A stretch of 54,990 bases of DNA from Alphaproteobacteria bacterium (GTDB lineage: Bacteria; Pseudomonadota; Alphaproteobacteria; SHWA01), in contig SHWA01000005.1 of NCBI GenBank assembly GCA_009693995.1, positions 1-54,990 of the forward strand, written 5' to 3'. The position numbers and the translations under genes are program-made. Under the pieces are notes generated by a model that worked only from the letters and a program-made list of their open reading frames with translations, did no database searches and was not told where the DNA came from. Positions 1-8,833 of this stretch are shown here, piece by piece (position 1 is the stretch's first letter; the number at the start of each line of letters is the position of its first letter).

Positions 1-146
1 GGTGTGTCCGACCAGGGCATCTACGAGGCGCGCGCACTCCCACGCGACAGCGGCACCCACGATCCCTTACGCGGGTCTACCGGTCGCCACATGAGTTGGG
101 ATTCTAGACTGAACCGGGCCCGACCGGCAGCCCGTCGATCGGCACT

Positions 147-818
147 TCAGCCGGCCAGGCGCTTGCCCTCGGCGTTTTCTGGCGGCGAGTCGGGGGGCAG
201 GATGGTGCGTGCCGCCGCCTGCAATTCGTGCACGCTCGGACCCATGGCACGCGGCCCGGAGATCCGGCCCGTGATGGCGCTCATCAGGTGCTCGATGACC
301 TCGCCGACCTCGGCACCATCGCCGGTCTGGCAGATCACCTTGCGGATGGCGCGCGGCATGGGCCGGCCGATGTCGCTGGCAAACCGGACCAGGGCATCGG
401 CCACCGCGACGTCGGCGGGCTCGTTCGCGAGCACGTCGAGATAGGTGCTGCGGCTGCTGGTGACTTCGCCGTGCCGCAGGCAGTTGCGCAGCCTGACCGC
501 ATCCCAGTCGAGAGCGGCGAGAGTGCGACCAACATCGTTCAACAGCGCCGCCATCAGGAGCGCCTCGGGGAGCATGCCTTGGCGGGGGCAGAGATCCTCG
601 ATCTTGGCGCGCAATTGGCGCGCGCTGGCGAGCTTGGCGCGCTCGCCATTGAGCTTGAGGTCGTGGGTGATGATGCGCGCGAACAGGGCATCGAACTTCA
701 TGATGAAGTTCATCGCGTTGCACTTCTGGTTCACGCGCCGCAGCAGGAGAAAGCTGGCCACCATGCCGGCAAGAGCGACCACCAGGCCGACCGTTAGGAC
801 ACCCACCATCACCGACAT
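147..818 (-). CDS. hypothetical protein with N-terminal transmembrane segment
   Basis: 223 aa ORF; N-terminus MSVMVGVLTVGLVVALAGMVASFLLL is a clear TM helix; no family recognised. Confidence 0.6.
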   Translation of the reverse strand: MSVMVGVLTVGLVVALAGMVASFLLLRRVNQKCNAMNFIMKFDALFARIITHDLKLNGERAKLASARQLRAKIEDLCPRQGMLPEALLMAALLNDVGRTLAALDWDAVRLRNCLRHGEVTSSRSTYLDVLANEPADVAVADALVRFASDIGRPMPRAIRKVICQTGDGAEVGEVIEHLMSAITGRISGPRAMGPSVHELQAAARTILPPDSPPENAEGKRLAG

Positions 819-974
819 GAACCAGATTCCTTCCGCGAGCCGCAGGGAGTTGGGAGGAGCCTAGCCGGGGTAAAGTAAACAAGACGTAACCGTGGGCCGC
901 CGCAAAGGGCCGCTTGACGCAGGTCAACGCCCGGACTCCAGGGGTCGCGGTATCAGGGTGCGGTGGTGCCGAGA

Positions 975-1260
975 AAGCCGGATGGGATCGGGTCGCACGC
1001 TCGCTTGTGGAGCCTTATCGCCTTCCCGGTGGCCGGCACGATGCTGGCTCAGCCGGCGGCTGCCGACTAGCAGGCCGAGCTGTCCGACCAGATTCTGGCG
1101 CACCATCGCTGCGAGCTTTGCGTTCCTGACCCAGGTTCTGGAGCGCCCTTCGGCGACTGGCACCATGGTCGCCGCCAAGGCCCACTGCGTCGATGGGCGC
1201 AGCTTCGATGCGCTCCGCGCCGGCGACTTCGAACCCTTCACCCTCAAACTCCTGCACGCC
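975..1260 (+). pseudogene. possible decayed small secreted protein
   Basis: Frame 3 reads LWSLIAFPVAGTMLAQPAAAD (signal-peptide-like), then TAG at 1068-1070, then QAELSDQILAHHRCE; continuation in frame 1 reads FLTQVLERPSATGTMVAAKAHCVDGRSFDALRAGDFEPFTLKLLHA. Confidence 0.3.
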
Positions 1261-1287
1261 GGTAGACCAGCGCGCGTGCTTGAGCCC

Positions 1288-2079
1288 TCAGCGCGCCTCG
1301 AGGAAGGCGAGGGCGGCGTCCGCCACGGCGTCCGGCTGGTCCAGGTCGGCCAGGTGGCCGGCGCCGTCGATCAGGCGGATCGTAGTCGCGCCCGGAAGGC
1401 GGTCAGCGAACCGCTTGGCGTAGCTGGGCGGCACCACCTTGTCCTCGCGTCCCCACAGCAGCAGCGTGCGCTGCCGGATGCGCGGCAGGCGCTGCGCCAG
1501 CTTGGTATCGGAGAGCGGCCAGAGCAGACGGGCCGCCGCCTCGCTCGCCCGCACCTGGATGATCTGCCACTCGATCGGGTCGTTCACCCCCTCGGGCGCA
1601 GCGACCAGGGCATTGAACTTGGCTGGGTCCTGGCACACGAGGCCGGCCACCTGGCCGGGGCGTTGCGCCCAGAGGTCGGCGACCGGCTCGGCCTCGTCGT
1701 AGATCCCGAGCGGCGCGACCAGGATCAGCCGCTTCACCATCGGACCGAAGATCGCGGCGACCTCGGCTGCCAGGGCGCCGCCGACCGAAGCCCCCATCAG
1801 GTCGGCCCCGTCGAGCCCCGCCTCGCCGAGCAGATCACGGGTCGCCAGCACCCAGTCCAGCAGCACGTCGAGCTGGTCGTGCCCCATGTCGGCGCCGGGG
1901 AAGCCGGGCAGCGACGGCACGATCACGCGCCGCTTCGCCGCCAGCCTGTCGAGCACCGGCGTCCAGCGCGGCAGGCCGCCGAACCCGGCCAGGTAGCCGA
2001 GCGGCTCCCCCTGCCCCTTTTCCCAGACCCGGCAGGTGCGACCGTTGACGGTGACCTGGCGTTCCTTCGGTTCGGTCAT
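1288..2079 (-). CDS. alpha/beta hydrolase
   Basis: MTEPKERQVTVNGRTCRVWEKG...; nucleophile-elbow-like GASVGG; C-terminal LLLWGREDKVVPP and GAGHLADLDQP typical of alpha/beta hydrolases. Confidence 0.85.
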   Translation of the reverse strand: MTEPKERQVTVNGRTCRVWEKGQGEPLGYLAGFGGLPRWTPVLDRLAAKRRVIVPSLPGFPGADMGHDQLDVLLDWVLATRDLLGEAGLDGADLMGASVGGALAAEVAAIFGPMVKRLILVAPLGIYDEAEPVADLWAQRPGQVAGLVCQDPAKFNALVAAPEGVNDPIEWQIIQVRASEAAARLLWPLSDTKLAQRLPRIRQRTLLLWGREDKVVPPSYAKRFADRLPGATTIRLIDGAGHLADLDQPDAVADAALAFLEAR

Positions 2080-3341
2080 CAGGCGACCGCCCGGACGGAC
2101 GCGGGCATGCGCGCCGCGCGGGGCATGGCTTTCGGCCACCAGTGATCCACCCAGCGGTCGGCGAATAGGTCGCGCAGCTGCGGCATGACCTTCTCGGCAA
2201 ACAGGCGCGTGTTGTACATGGTCAGGTCGCGGCCCATGTTGCCGAACTGCAAGAGCAGCATGAGGTGGCCGACATTCAACTCGGTCGCCACCTGGCGCAA
2301 TTGGGCGGCCACCTCGTCCGGGCTGCCGATGATGACGTAGCCGCGCGCGACGATGTCGTCGATTTCGGTTGCCGCCTTGACGCGGCCGAGCGCGGCGCCG
2401 ACCGCCTGGTCCGCCGCCGTCAGGACCTGCGACCGCACGCGGGCGCGGATGGTGGATTCGGAGGTGTATCCCGACGGCTGGGCGAAGCGCGGGTCCACGT
2501 GCAGGCTGCGGCCGTAGAAGTATTCCGCTGCCTCCTTGTAGAGGTCGCGCGCTTCCTTCTTGGACTCGGCCACGCCGACGAACTGGAGGAAGCCGGCGCG
2601 GTAGGGATTGCGGTCCTTGCCCAAACGGTCCATCTCGCGCCAGAAGCCGTTCATCACGTCCATGCCCAGCTTGTAGCCGAAGTAGGACAGGTAGCAGTAG
2701 ACGTAGCTCTGGGCCGCGCACCACTGCCAGGTCTCGACCGAGCCCGAGCCCGGAATCCAGATCGGCGGGTGCGGCTTTTGCACCGGGCGCGGCCAGATGT
2801 TGACGTAGCGCTGCTGGTTGAAGCGGCCGTTGAAGGCGAACGGCTTGTCCTCGGTCCAGGCCTTGAGGATCAGGTCGTGCGCCTCGTGATAGCGCTGGCG
2901 CAGTTGACTCGGGTTCTGGGAGTAGGCGTAGCAGGTGTCCATCGGCGTGCCCACGGGGAAGCCGGCGATCAGCCGCCCGCCCGAGATGCAGTCGATCATC
3001 GCCATCTCCTCGGCGACCCTGACCGGCGGGTTGTAGAGGGCGAGGGAATTGCCCATGACGCAGATCGCGGCATCCGATACGCGCCGCGAGAGCGCCGAGG
3101 CGATCAGGTTGGGCGATGGCATCAGCCCGTAGCCGTTGTTGTGGTGCTCGTTCACACACACCGCGTCGAAACCGACCTCGGCGGCGAACTCGAGCTCGTC
3201 GATGAATTCGTTGTACATGCGGTGCGCGCGCTCAGGGTTGAACAGCGCCGGGTCGATGTCCACCCAGACCGAGGGATGCTTCTCGCGGAAGTCGTCGGGA
3301 AGCTCGGTATAGGGCATCAGATGGAAATACATCTGCTTCAT
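2079..3341 (-). CDS. LLM class flavin-dependent oxidoreductase
   Basis: 420 aa; VCVNEHHNN, GRLIAGFPVGTPMD, IGSPDEVAAQLRQ luciferase-like motifs; stop overlaps start of the next gene (ATGA). Confidence 0.88.
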   Translation of the reverse strand: MKQMYFHLMPYTELPDDFREKHPSVWVDIDPALFNPERAHRMYNEFIDELEFAAEVGFDAVCVNEHHNNGYGLMPSPNLIASALSRRVSDAAICVMGNSLALYNPPVRVAEEMAMIDCISGGRLIAGFPVGTPMDTCYAYSQNPSQLRQRYHEAHDLILKAWTEDKPFAFNGRFNQQRYVNIWPRPVQKPHPPIWIPGSGSVETWQWCAAQSYVYCYLSYFGYKLGMDVMNGFWREMDRLGKDRNPYRAGFLQFVGVAESKKEARDLYKEAAEYFYGRSLHVDPRFAQPSGYTSESTIRARVRSQVLTAADQAVGAALGRVKAATEIDDIVARGYVIIGSPDEVAAQLRQVATELNVGHLMLLLQFGNMGRDLTMYNTRLFAEKVMPQLRDLFADRWVDHWWPKAMPRAARMPASVRAVA

Positions 3342-3476
3342 GGCCGGCTATCCTCGCGGTTCTCGGCTCCGCCCCCCCTTGGGATTCCTGAGCGGCGCGT
3401 CGCCACCATAATTGGATTGCGGTCCGATCATCAATAGATTGCGTCAACGGGTGCGGATTTCGCCGCCGCGGCACCG

Positions 3477-4232
3477 CTAGGTCAGGCGGAGCGCGTGCAG
3501 GCGCCGGTACGCGCCTTCCGCGGCGGCGGCGACGGCCGCGTACTCGGGTGAGAGGGCGGGAACGCGGGAGGAGGGCGCCGCGAAGCCGGTCGAGGCTTCG
3601 ACCGCGCCGTACCAATGTTGGCCCCAGATGCCATCGGTCGCCCGCCGCCCCGCCGGCCAGGACAGCATGTGCGCATCAAACGGCACATCGAGCGCCGCCG
3701 TCAGGCGGCGCAGCATGCGATCCGGGTCGGCCAGCACGTCGGCCGCGTCCACGATCGGCGGTGAACTCCCGGTCGCCGCCACGACGGCGTCGTAGATCGC
3801 CGCTTCCCGCTCGAGGCCGATGTCGGCCGGCGTCACCTCGGAGCGCTTCTGCACATAGGAAGCAACCACCAGGATGGGATCGCGGATCAGGAAGGCGTGG
3901 CGCATCCCCGCGAACCACTCGCAGCCGATCTCCGGCAGCATGTGGTGGGTCATGTGCTTCTGGTAGAAGAGGCGCCGCCCCCCGGGCACCGGCCCGAGCA
4001 CGGCCTCGACCACGCGCCGCCAGTCGGTCTGGTAGCGGGCGATGATTGCCTCGCGCTCCGGATGGTCGATCCCGGTCGCTTGCAGAAAGCAGGCATAGAA
4101 GGGCTCGTCCCAGACTGCGGTATCGGGTCGGTTCTCCCAGGCGCGCATCATCGCGGTCGAGATGTTGCGCGGACCCGACCACATGGCGATGCGGATCACC
4201 TCTGCCATGGCCTCCCCTCCGCTGTTGCTCAC
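3477..4232 (-). CDS. sulfotransferase-like protein
   Basis: IAMWSGPRNISTAMMRAWENRPDTAVWDEPFYA...; FLIRDPILVVASY sulfotransferase signature; start may be internal Met (MAEVIRIAMW). Confidence 0.75.
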   Translation of the reverse strand: MSNSGGEAMAEVIRIAMWSGPRNISTAMMRAWENRPDTAVWDEPFYACFLQATGIDHPEREAIIARYQTDWRRVVEAVLGPVPGGRRLFYQKHMTHHMLPEIGCEWFAGMRHAFLIRDPILVVASYVQKRSEVTPADIGLEREAAIYDAVVAATGSSPPIVDAADVLADPDRMLRRLTAALDVPFDAHMLSWPAGRRATDGIWGQHWYGAVEASTGFAAPSSRVPALSPEYAAVAAAAEGAYRRLHALRLT

Positions 4233-4289
4233 CTCGGCCGGGGCAGCCTAGCATCCGCGCGTGCCGCCGACACCCGCCGAGGAAGCCCC

Positions 4290-5444
4290 ATGAAGATCAC
4301 CCGAATCGAAGCGATTCCCTACCGCCTGCCGGTCCGCCGCAACTTCACATGGGCCGGCTCACAACAGGCGCTGGGCAGCTTCGTCATGGTGCGGATCGAG
4401 ACCGATGCCGCCCTGATCGGTTACGGCGAAGCGATTGCGCTTCCCGACTGGGGCGGCGACTGGGGCCGCAAGGGCGGCGAGACCCCCGGCACCGTAATCG
4501 AGCTGGTGCGCACGCTGTTGGGGCCGGCCCTGATCGGCCACGACCCGACGGAGATCGAGCGCGCGCACGCCACCATGGACGGGCTCCTGCGCGGCAACAC
4601 ATACGCCAAGGCGGCGATCGACATGGCACTCCACGACCTCTGGGGCAAGGCGGTTGGACTGCCGGTGCACAAGCTGCTCGGTGGCACCGTGCGCGACGGC
4701 GTGCGCATCGCCCACATGGTCGGCCTGATGCCCGAGCGCGAGGCGATCGAGGAGGCGACTGCCGCGGTCAAGGACGGCGTCACCGCCCTCCAGATCAAGG
4801 GCGGCGTCGAGCCCGAGCGCGACATCCGCCTGGTCAAGGCGCTGCGCCAGGCCCTCGGGCCGGACGTGTTCCTGCGCCTCGACGCCAACCAGGGCTACCG
4901 CCGCGCCAAGCGGGCGCTCGGCGTCCTCGCCAAGATCGGCCCCGGCGTGATCGACATGCTGGAGCAGCCGGTGATGGGCCACGACGAGATGGCGGCGGTG
5001 ACCGCGGCGGCTTCGGTGCCGGTGATCGCCGACGAGAGCTGCTGGGATCCGCGCGACGCCCTGGAGCTGGTCCAGGCGCGGGCGGCGGATGCGATCTCGA
5101 TCTATCTCGCCAAGGCCGGCGGCATCGCCAAGGCGCGCCGGGTGGCGGCGATCGCCGAGGCGGGGGGGCTCACCTGCGACGTGAACGGCTCGATCGAATC
5201 GGGCATCGGCAACGCCGCCAACGTGCAGTTCGCCCTGGCGACGCCGGTCGCGGTGACGCCCTCGGTGATTCCCATCACGGCCCCGGCCGGCACCCACCCC
5301 AACGCCGTCGGCGGCCACTATTTCGAGGACGACATCGTGACCGAGCCCTTCGCCGTCGCCGGCGGCATGATCCTTCCCCTCACCCGGCCCGGCCTCGGCG
5401 TCGAGGTGGACGAGAAGAAGCTCGCCAAGTACCGCCTCGATTGA
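4290..5444 (+). CDS. mandelate racemase/muconate lactonizing enzyme family (enolase superfamily)
   Basis: MKITRIEAIPYRLPV...; ALQIKGGVEPERDIRLVKALRQALGPDVFLRLDANQGY; MLEQPV; VIADES. Confidence 0.9.
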   Translation: MKITRIEAIPYRLPVRRNFTWAGSQQALGSFVMVRIETDAALIGYGEAIALPDWGGDWGRKGGETPGTVIELVRTLLGPALIGHDPTEIERAHATMDGLLRGNTYAKAAIDMALHDLWGKAVGLPVHKLLGGTVRDGVRIAHMVGLMPEREAIEEATAAVKDGVTALQIKGGVEPERDIRLVKALRQALGPDVFLRLDANQGYRRAKRALGVLAKIGPGVIDMLEQPVMGHDEMAAVTAAASVPVIADESCWDPRDALELVQARAADAISIYLAKAGGIAKARRVAAIAEAGGLTCDVNGSIESGIGNAANVQFALATPVAVTPSVIPITAPAGTHPNAVGGHYFEDDIVTEPFAVAGGMILPLTRPGLGVEVDEKKLAKYRLD

Positions 5445-5480
5445 GCACGTCGCCGGTGCCTACTGCGGTGCAATCCGCCG

Positions 5481-5684
5481 TCAGCGGGTGCCTTCGGTGA
5501 CGAGACCGCCGACGGTGTCGCAAAGCTGGGCGTGTTCGTGGCTCAGGGCGGAGATCTCCTTGGTCAGGAGATCGAGCCGCTTCACGCTGTCGCGCAGGAT
5601 ATCGCTGAGTTCGCCGATCGACCGCTCGTTGTTGGCGAGGCCCGTCTCGATGCGCACCAGGCGGGCGTCCAGATCCTTGTTCAC
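5481..5684 (-). CDS. SlyX-like small coiled-coil protein
   Basis: 67 aa; RLVRIETGLANNERSIGELSDILRDSVKRLDLLTKEISAL resembles SlyX; 14 nt downstream of the HPF/CSD gene. Confidence 0.5.
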   Translation of the reverse strand: MNKDLDARLVRIETGLANNERSIGELSDILRDSVKRLDLLTKEISALSHEHAQLCDTVGGLVTEGTR

Positions 5685-5698
5685 GGGCTCTCTCCTTG

Positions 5699-6289
5699 TC
5701 AGCCGATTATGTGGTGGCGTCCGACCGCAGTCACGGTCGACGCCTGGGGGCCTTTCTCCGACTCGCCCTCCGCCTCGACGAAGCGCACCTCGGCACCAAC
5801 GGCGAGCGCGGTGAAGCCGTCGTTGGTCACGCTGTTGCGATGGAAGTAGACCTCGCGGCCGTCGGAAGTGGTGATGAAGCCGTAGTCGGGAAACAGGCGC
5901 GCGACTTGGCCGTGGGGCGGCACCGTGTGGGTCTTGACCTCGCCCCGACCCCGGCGCGCGTGGTCCTCCAGCATGCGCCCGGCGGCGGCGAAGGCGTCAC
6001 GCAGCGCCACCTTGATGTCGGCGTGCTCGGGGTTGTGGCGTCCCTTGTGCGAGACCACGATCTCGCGCCCCGGCACAGCCATCTCGATGCGCACCGCATA
6101 GAGCTTGCCCTTGAGCTGGTGCTGGTGCGGCGCCTCGATCACCACGCGCGTACTGACAATGCGGTCGAAGAACAGCTTTAGCTTGGCGAACCGGTCGCGC
6201 ACGTCGGCCTCGATCGCGGGCGAATGGCCCATCTGGTGGAAGGCGATGTGGAGTTTGGTCTGCATTCGTGTGCCTCTCGGTTGCGTCAT
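5699..6289 (-). CDS. HPF/RaiA (S30AE) ribosome-associated domain fused to C-terminal cold-shock domain
   Basis: N-terminal MQTKLHIAFHQMGHSPAIEADVRDRFAKLKLFFDRI (S30AE-like); C-terminal GQVARLFPDYGFITTSDGREVYFHRNSV...GAEVRFVEAEGEKGPQAS-type cold-shock fold; ATGA overlap with rtcB stop. Confidence 0.85.
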   Translation of the reverse strand: MTQPRGTRMQTKLHIAFHQMGHSPAIEADVRDRFAKLKLFFDRIVSTRVVIEAPHQHQLKGKLYAVRIEMAVPGREIVVSHKGRHNPEHADIKVALRDAFAAAGRMLEDHARRGRGEVKTHTVPPHGQVARLFPDYGFITTSDGREVYFHRNSVTNDGFTALAVGAEVRFVEAEGESEKGPQASTVTAVGRHHIIG

Positions 6290-7716
6290 CCCTTGACGCT
6301 GATGAGTGGAGCGAGCCGGGCGACCCGGCGGGCGAGCCCCGCGCGTTCGGCGGCCAGCACCACCGCGCTCACGTCCTTGTAGGCGCCGGGCGCCTCCTCG
6401 GCGATGCCGCGCCAGGACGGGCTGCGGACCAGGGTACCGAGGCGGGCGAGCGCCTCTGCCACCGCGCGCCCCTGGAATTGGCGGGTGGCGGCGTGGCGGC
6501 TGAGCGCGCGGCCGGCGCCATGGCAGGCGGAACCGAAGGCCTTCGCCTCCCCGTCCGCGGTACCGACCAGCACGTAGGACGCCGTGCCCATGCTGCCGCC
6601 GATCAGCACCGGCTGGCCGGTCGCGCGCAAGCGCTCGGGCAGGTCGGGATGGCCGGGACCAAGCGCCCGCGTCGCACCCTTGCGGTGGACGTGGAGCGCT
6701 CGCGACACGCCGTCCACCACATGGGTCTCGGCGCGGAGGGTGTTGTGGGATACGTCGTAGAGCAGGTCGAGGCGCGCCTCGGGGAGATGGTGGCGGAACA
6801 CCTTGCGGGTCAGGTGGGTGAGAATCTGGCGGTTGGCCAGGGCGCAGTTGATCGCCGCCCGCATGGCACCGAGATAGCGCCGGCCGAGATCGGAGTCGAT
6901 CGGCGCGCAGGCGAGCTCGCGGTCGGGCAGATGGATGCCATGACCCGGCGCCGCGACCGCCATGTCGCGCAGGAACTCGGCGCCGATCTGGTGGCCGAGG
7001 CCGCGCGAGCCGCAGTGGATGGTGACCACCACCTCGCCCTGGCGCAAGCCGAAGGCGGTGGCGGTGGCAGAGTCGAACACCTCGGTGATCGCCTGCACCT
7101 CGAGGTAATGGTTGCCTGATCCGAGCGTGCCCATCTCGTCCCGCTGCCGCCGCTTGGCCCGATCGGAGACCTGGTCGGGCCGGGCGTCGGCGACGCAGCC
7201 GCCGTCCTCGATCCGCGTCAGGTCGTCGGCATCGCCGTACCCTTCCCCGACCGCCCAGCGCGCCCCGCCGGCCAGCATGGCGTCCGTGGTCGGGGCGTCC
7301 AAGCGCAGCCGGCCGGTGGAACCGACGCCGGCCGGGATCGTGCGCGCGAGATCGTCCGCCAGCTTGTGCTGAACCGCCATGACATCGGCCAGCCTGAGGC
7401 CGCTCAGCATGGTGCGCACGCCGCAGGAGATGTCGAACCCGACTCCACCGGCGGAGACCACGCCGCCCGCTCCTGCGTCGAATGCCGCCACCCCGCCGAT
7501 GGGAAAGCCGTAGCCCCAGTGCGCGTCGGGCATGGCATAGGCGGCGCGCACGATCCCGGGCAGGGTGGCGACGTTGGTCAACTGCTGGAACACCTTGTCA
7601 TCCATGGCGCCGATCAGGGCCGCGTCGGCGAAGATCACGGCCGGCACGCGCATGGCACCGGTCGGCGCCACCCGCCACGCGCAAGGACCGATCTGTTCGA
7701 ACCGACCGAGGTCCAC
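6286..7716 (-). CDS. rtcB: RtcB RNA ligase (tRNA-splicing ligase/RNA repair)
   Basis: Conserved VSAGGVGFDISCGVRTML, LGSGNHYLEVQ, IHCGSRGLGHQIG, GSMGTASYVL, CHGAGRALSR; likely GTG start at 7716 (the 618 aa ORF is over-extended upstream). Confidence 0.93.
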   Translation of the reverse strand: MDLGRFEQIGPCAWRVAPTGAMRVPAVIFADAALIGAMDDKVFQQLTNVATLPGIVRAAYAMPDAHWGYGFPIGGVAAFDAGAGGVVSAGGVGFDISCGVRTMLSGLRLADVMAVQHKLADDLARTIPAGVGSTGRLRLDAPTTDAMLAGGARWAVGEGYGDADDLTRIEDGGCVADARPDQVSDRAKRRQRDEMGTLGSGNHYLEVQAITEVFDSATATAFGLRQGEVVVTIHCGSRGLGHQIGAEFLRDMAVAAPGHGIHLPDRELACAPIDSDLGRRYLGAMRAAINCALANRQILTHLTRKVFRHHLPEARLDLLYDVSHNTLRAETHVVDGVSRALHVHRKGATRALGPGHPDLPERLRATGQPVLIGGSMGTASYVLVGTADGEAKAFGSACHGAGRALSRHAATRQFQGRAVAEALARLGTLVRSPSWRGIAEEAPGAYKDVSAVVLAAERAGLARRVARLAPLISVKG

Positions 7717-7733
7717 CGCCCGTCCACTCCCGC

Positions 7734-8162
7734 CTAGACGTCGACCACGCAGGCCGCGCGCCACAACCCGTCGGGACCGAGCGCGACGCTGAGCGCCGTC
7801 AAGGTCGCGCCCTTCACCTCGGCGGCCGGCTGGTGCCGCACCGGATCGACCGCCTCGCCCCACGCCTCGGCCGTAAGCCGGCTGCCGTCGATGTGCACCC
7901 GAAACCGGCCGAAGATCAGGTTCCGGACTCCCATTTCGTAGACGATGGTATTCAGCCACTCCACCAACAGGTACTCGAGGTCGGGTGCCGCGCACTGCAT
8001 CATCACCCGGACTTGGCCGCGGACCGTGGCGGGGTCGGCAATCACGGCGACCAGGGCGAGGGCGGCCTGCTCGAACGCCGCCGCCACCGTCCGCCCCACA
8101 CCACGGACTCCCATATCGGCATCGTGCGCGAAATGCTGCCACTGCTCCGTGCTCACACCCAT
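7734..8162 (-). CDS. archease
   Basis: MGVSTEQWQHFAHDADMGVRGVGRTVAAAFEQAALALVAVI...LLVEWLNTIVYEM...EAWGEAVDPVRHQPAAEVKGATLTAL; directly upstream of rtcB; alternative start at 8183. Confidence 0.92.
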   Translation of the reverse strand: MGVSTEQWQHFAHDADMGVRGVGRTVAAAFEQAALALVAVIADPATVRGQVRVMMQCAAPDLEYLLVEWLNTIVYEMGVRNLIFGRFRVHIDGSRLTAEAWGEAVDPVRHQPAAEVKGATLTALSVALGPDGLWRAACVVDV

Positions 8163-8207
8163 CGCGTCCTCATTTGGAATCATTCGCACCGATGCGCGCC
8201 GGCGATG

Positions 8208-8221
8208 TTGACATGGATCAT
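8208..8221. promoter_or_regulatory. FNR/FixK-like site TTGACATGGATCAT
   Basis: 8/10 match to TTGAT-N4-ATCAA; a TATTCT -10-like hexamer lies at 8243-8248, giving near -41.5 (class II) geometry for the DUF3775 gene. Confidence 0.5.
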
Positions 8222-8289
8222 GAGAGCAGGCCGCGGTTGGTCTATTCTGTTCATGGGTGCCCACACGGGCCTCTGACCGCGAGGTGACG

Positions 8290-8688
8290 ATGCTCACGAT
8301 CTCGCCCGAGAAGGCGTTCTTCATCCTGATGAAGGCGCGCGAGTTCGACGCCAAGGTCGAACCCGACGATCCGGAGTCTGGCTCCAACCCGAGCGACGAC
8401 AAAGGGGTCGCCATCCTGGAGGACTTTGCCGACGACCCGACCTACCAGGAACTGACCGATGCGCTGAAATCGCTCAACGAGGACGAGTTGACCGATCTTT
8501 TGGCACTCGCTTGGCTGGGGCGCGGCGACGTGGAAACCTGGGACCAGGCGGTCGCCCAAGCGCGCGGCGCGCAGGACGCCAATGCCGCGCGCTATCTGGT
8601 CGGCACGCCACTGCTCAGCGACTATCTGGAGAACGGACTCAGCGAGCTCGGCTATTCCCTCGAGGACTACGAGCTCGGGCGGCTGTGA
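8290..8688 (+). CDS. DUF3775 domain-containing protein
   Basis: MLTISPEKAFFILMKAREFDAKV...DDPTYQELTDALKSLNEDELTDLLALAWLGRGD. Confidence 0.8.
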   Translation: MLTISPEKAFFILMKAREFDAKVEPDDPESGSNPSDDKGVAILEDFADDPTYQELTDALKSLNEDELTDLLALAWLGRGDVETWDQAVAQARGAQDANAARYLVGTPLLSDYLENGLSELGYSLEDYELGRL

Positions 8689-8708
8689 GCCCCGGCGCGG
8701 CCACTGGC

Positions 8709-8803
8709 GAAAAAAAGGCCGGGCGTACCTGCCCGGCCAATTTGTCAACAGAGAGGCGAACGGATAGGAGTTCGCGGTAGGTATCCCTCTCTAAAGCAAG
8801 CGC
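8709..8803 (-). ncRNA. candidate intergenic sRNA (minus strand) with Rho-independent terminator
   Basis: Minus strand: AGAGAG-GGATACCTACC-GCGAAC-TCCTATCC-GTTCGC-CTCTCT (nested 6+6 bp stems, CU-rich loop), then GTTGACAAATT, then GGCCGGGC-AGGTAC-GCCCGGCC-TTTTTTT; 5' end is a guess. Confidence 0.5.
8710..8738 (-). terminator. Rho-independent terminator
   Basis: Perfect 8 bp stem GGCCGGGC/GCCCGGCC (8717-8738) followed on the minus strand by seven T (8716-8710); plus side has only AATTT. Confidence 0.75.
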
Positions 8804-8833
8804 CGGGCCAGAATCGGAAATTCCGCAGAATTC

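Noticed and set aside
892-2145. 417 aa plus-strand ORF
   Set aside because: Covers an intergenic gap and the antisense of the alpha/beta hydrolase; no family signature as a whole (only a short segment kept as a possible relic)
1288-3159. 623 aa minus-strand ORF as one protein
   Set aside because: Only the C-terminal 263 aa (from Met at 2079) is hydrolase; the rest is an out-of-frame reading of the LLM gene
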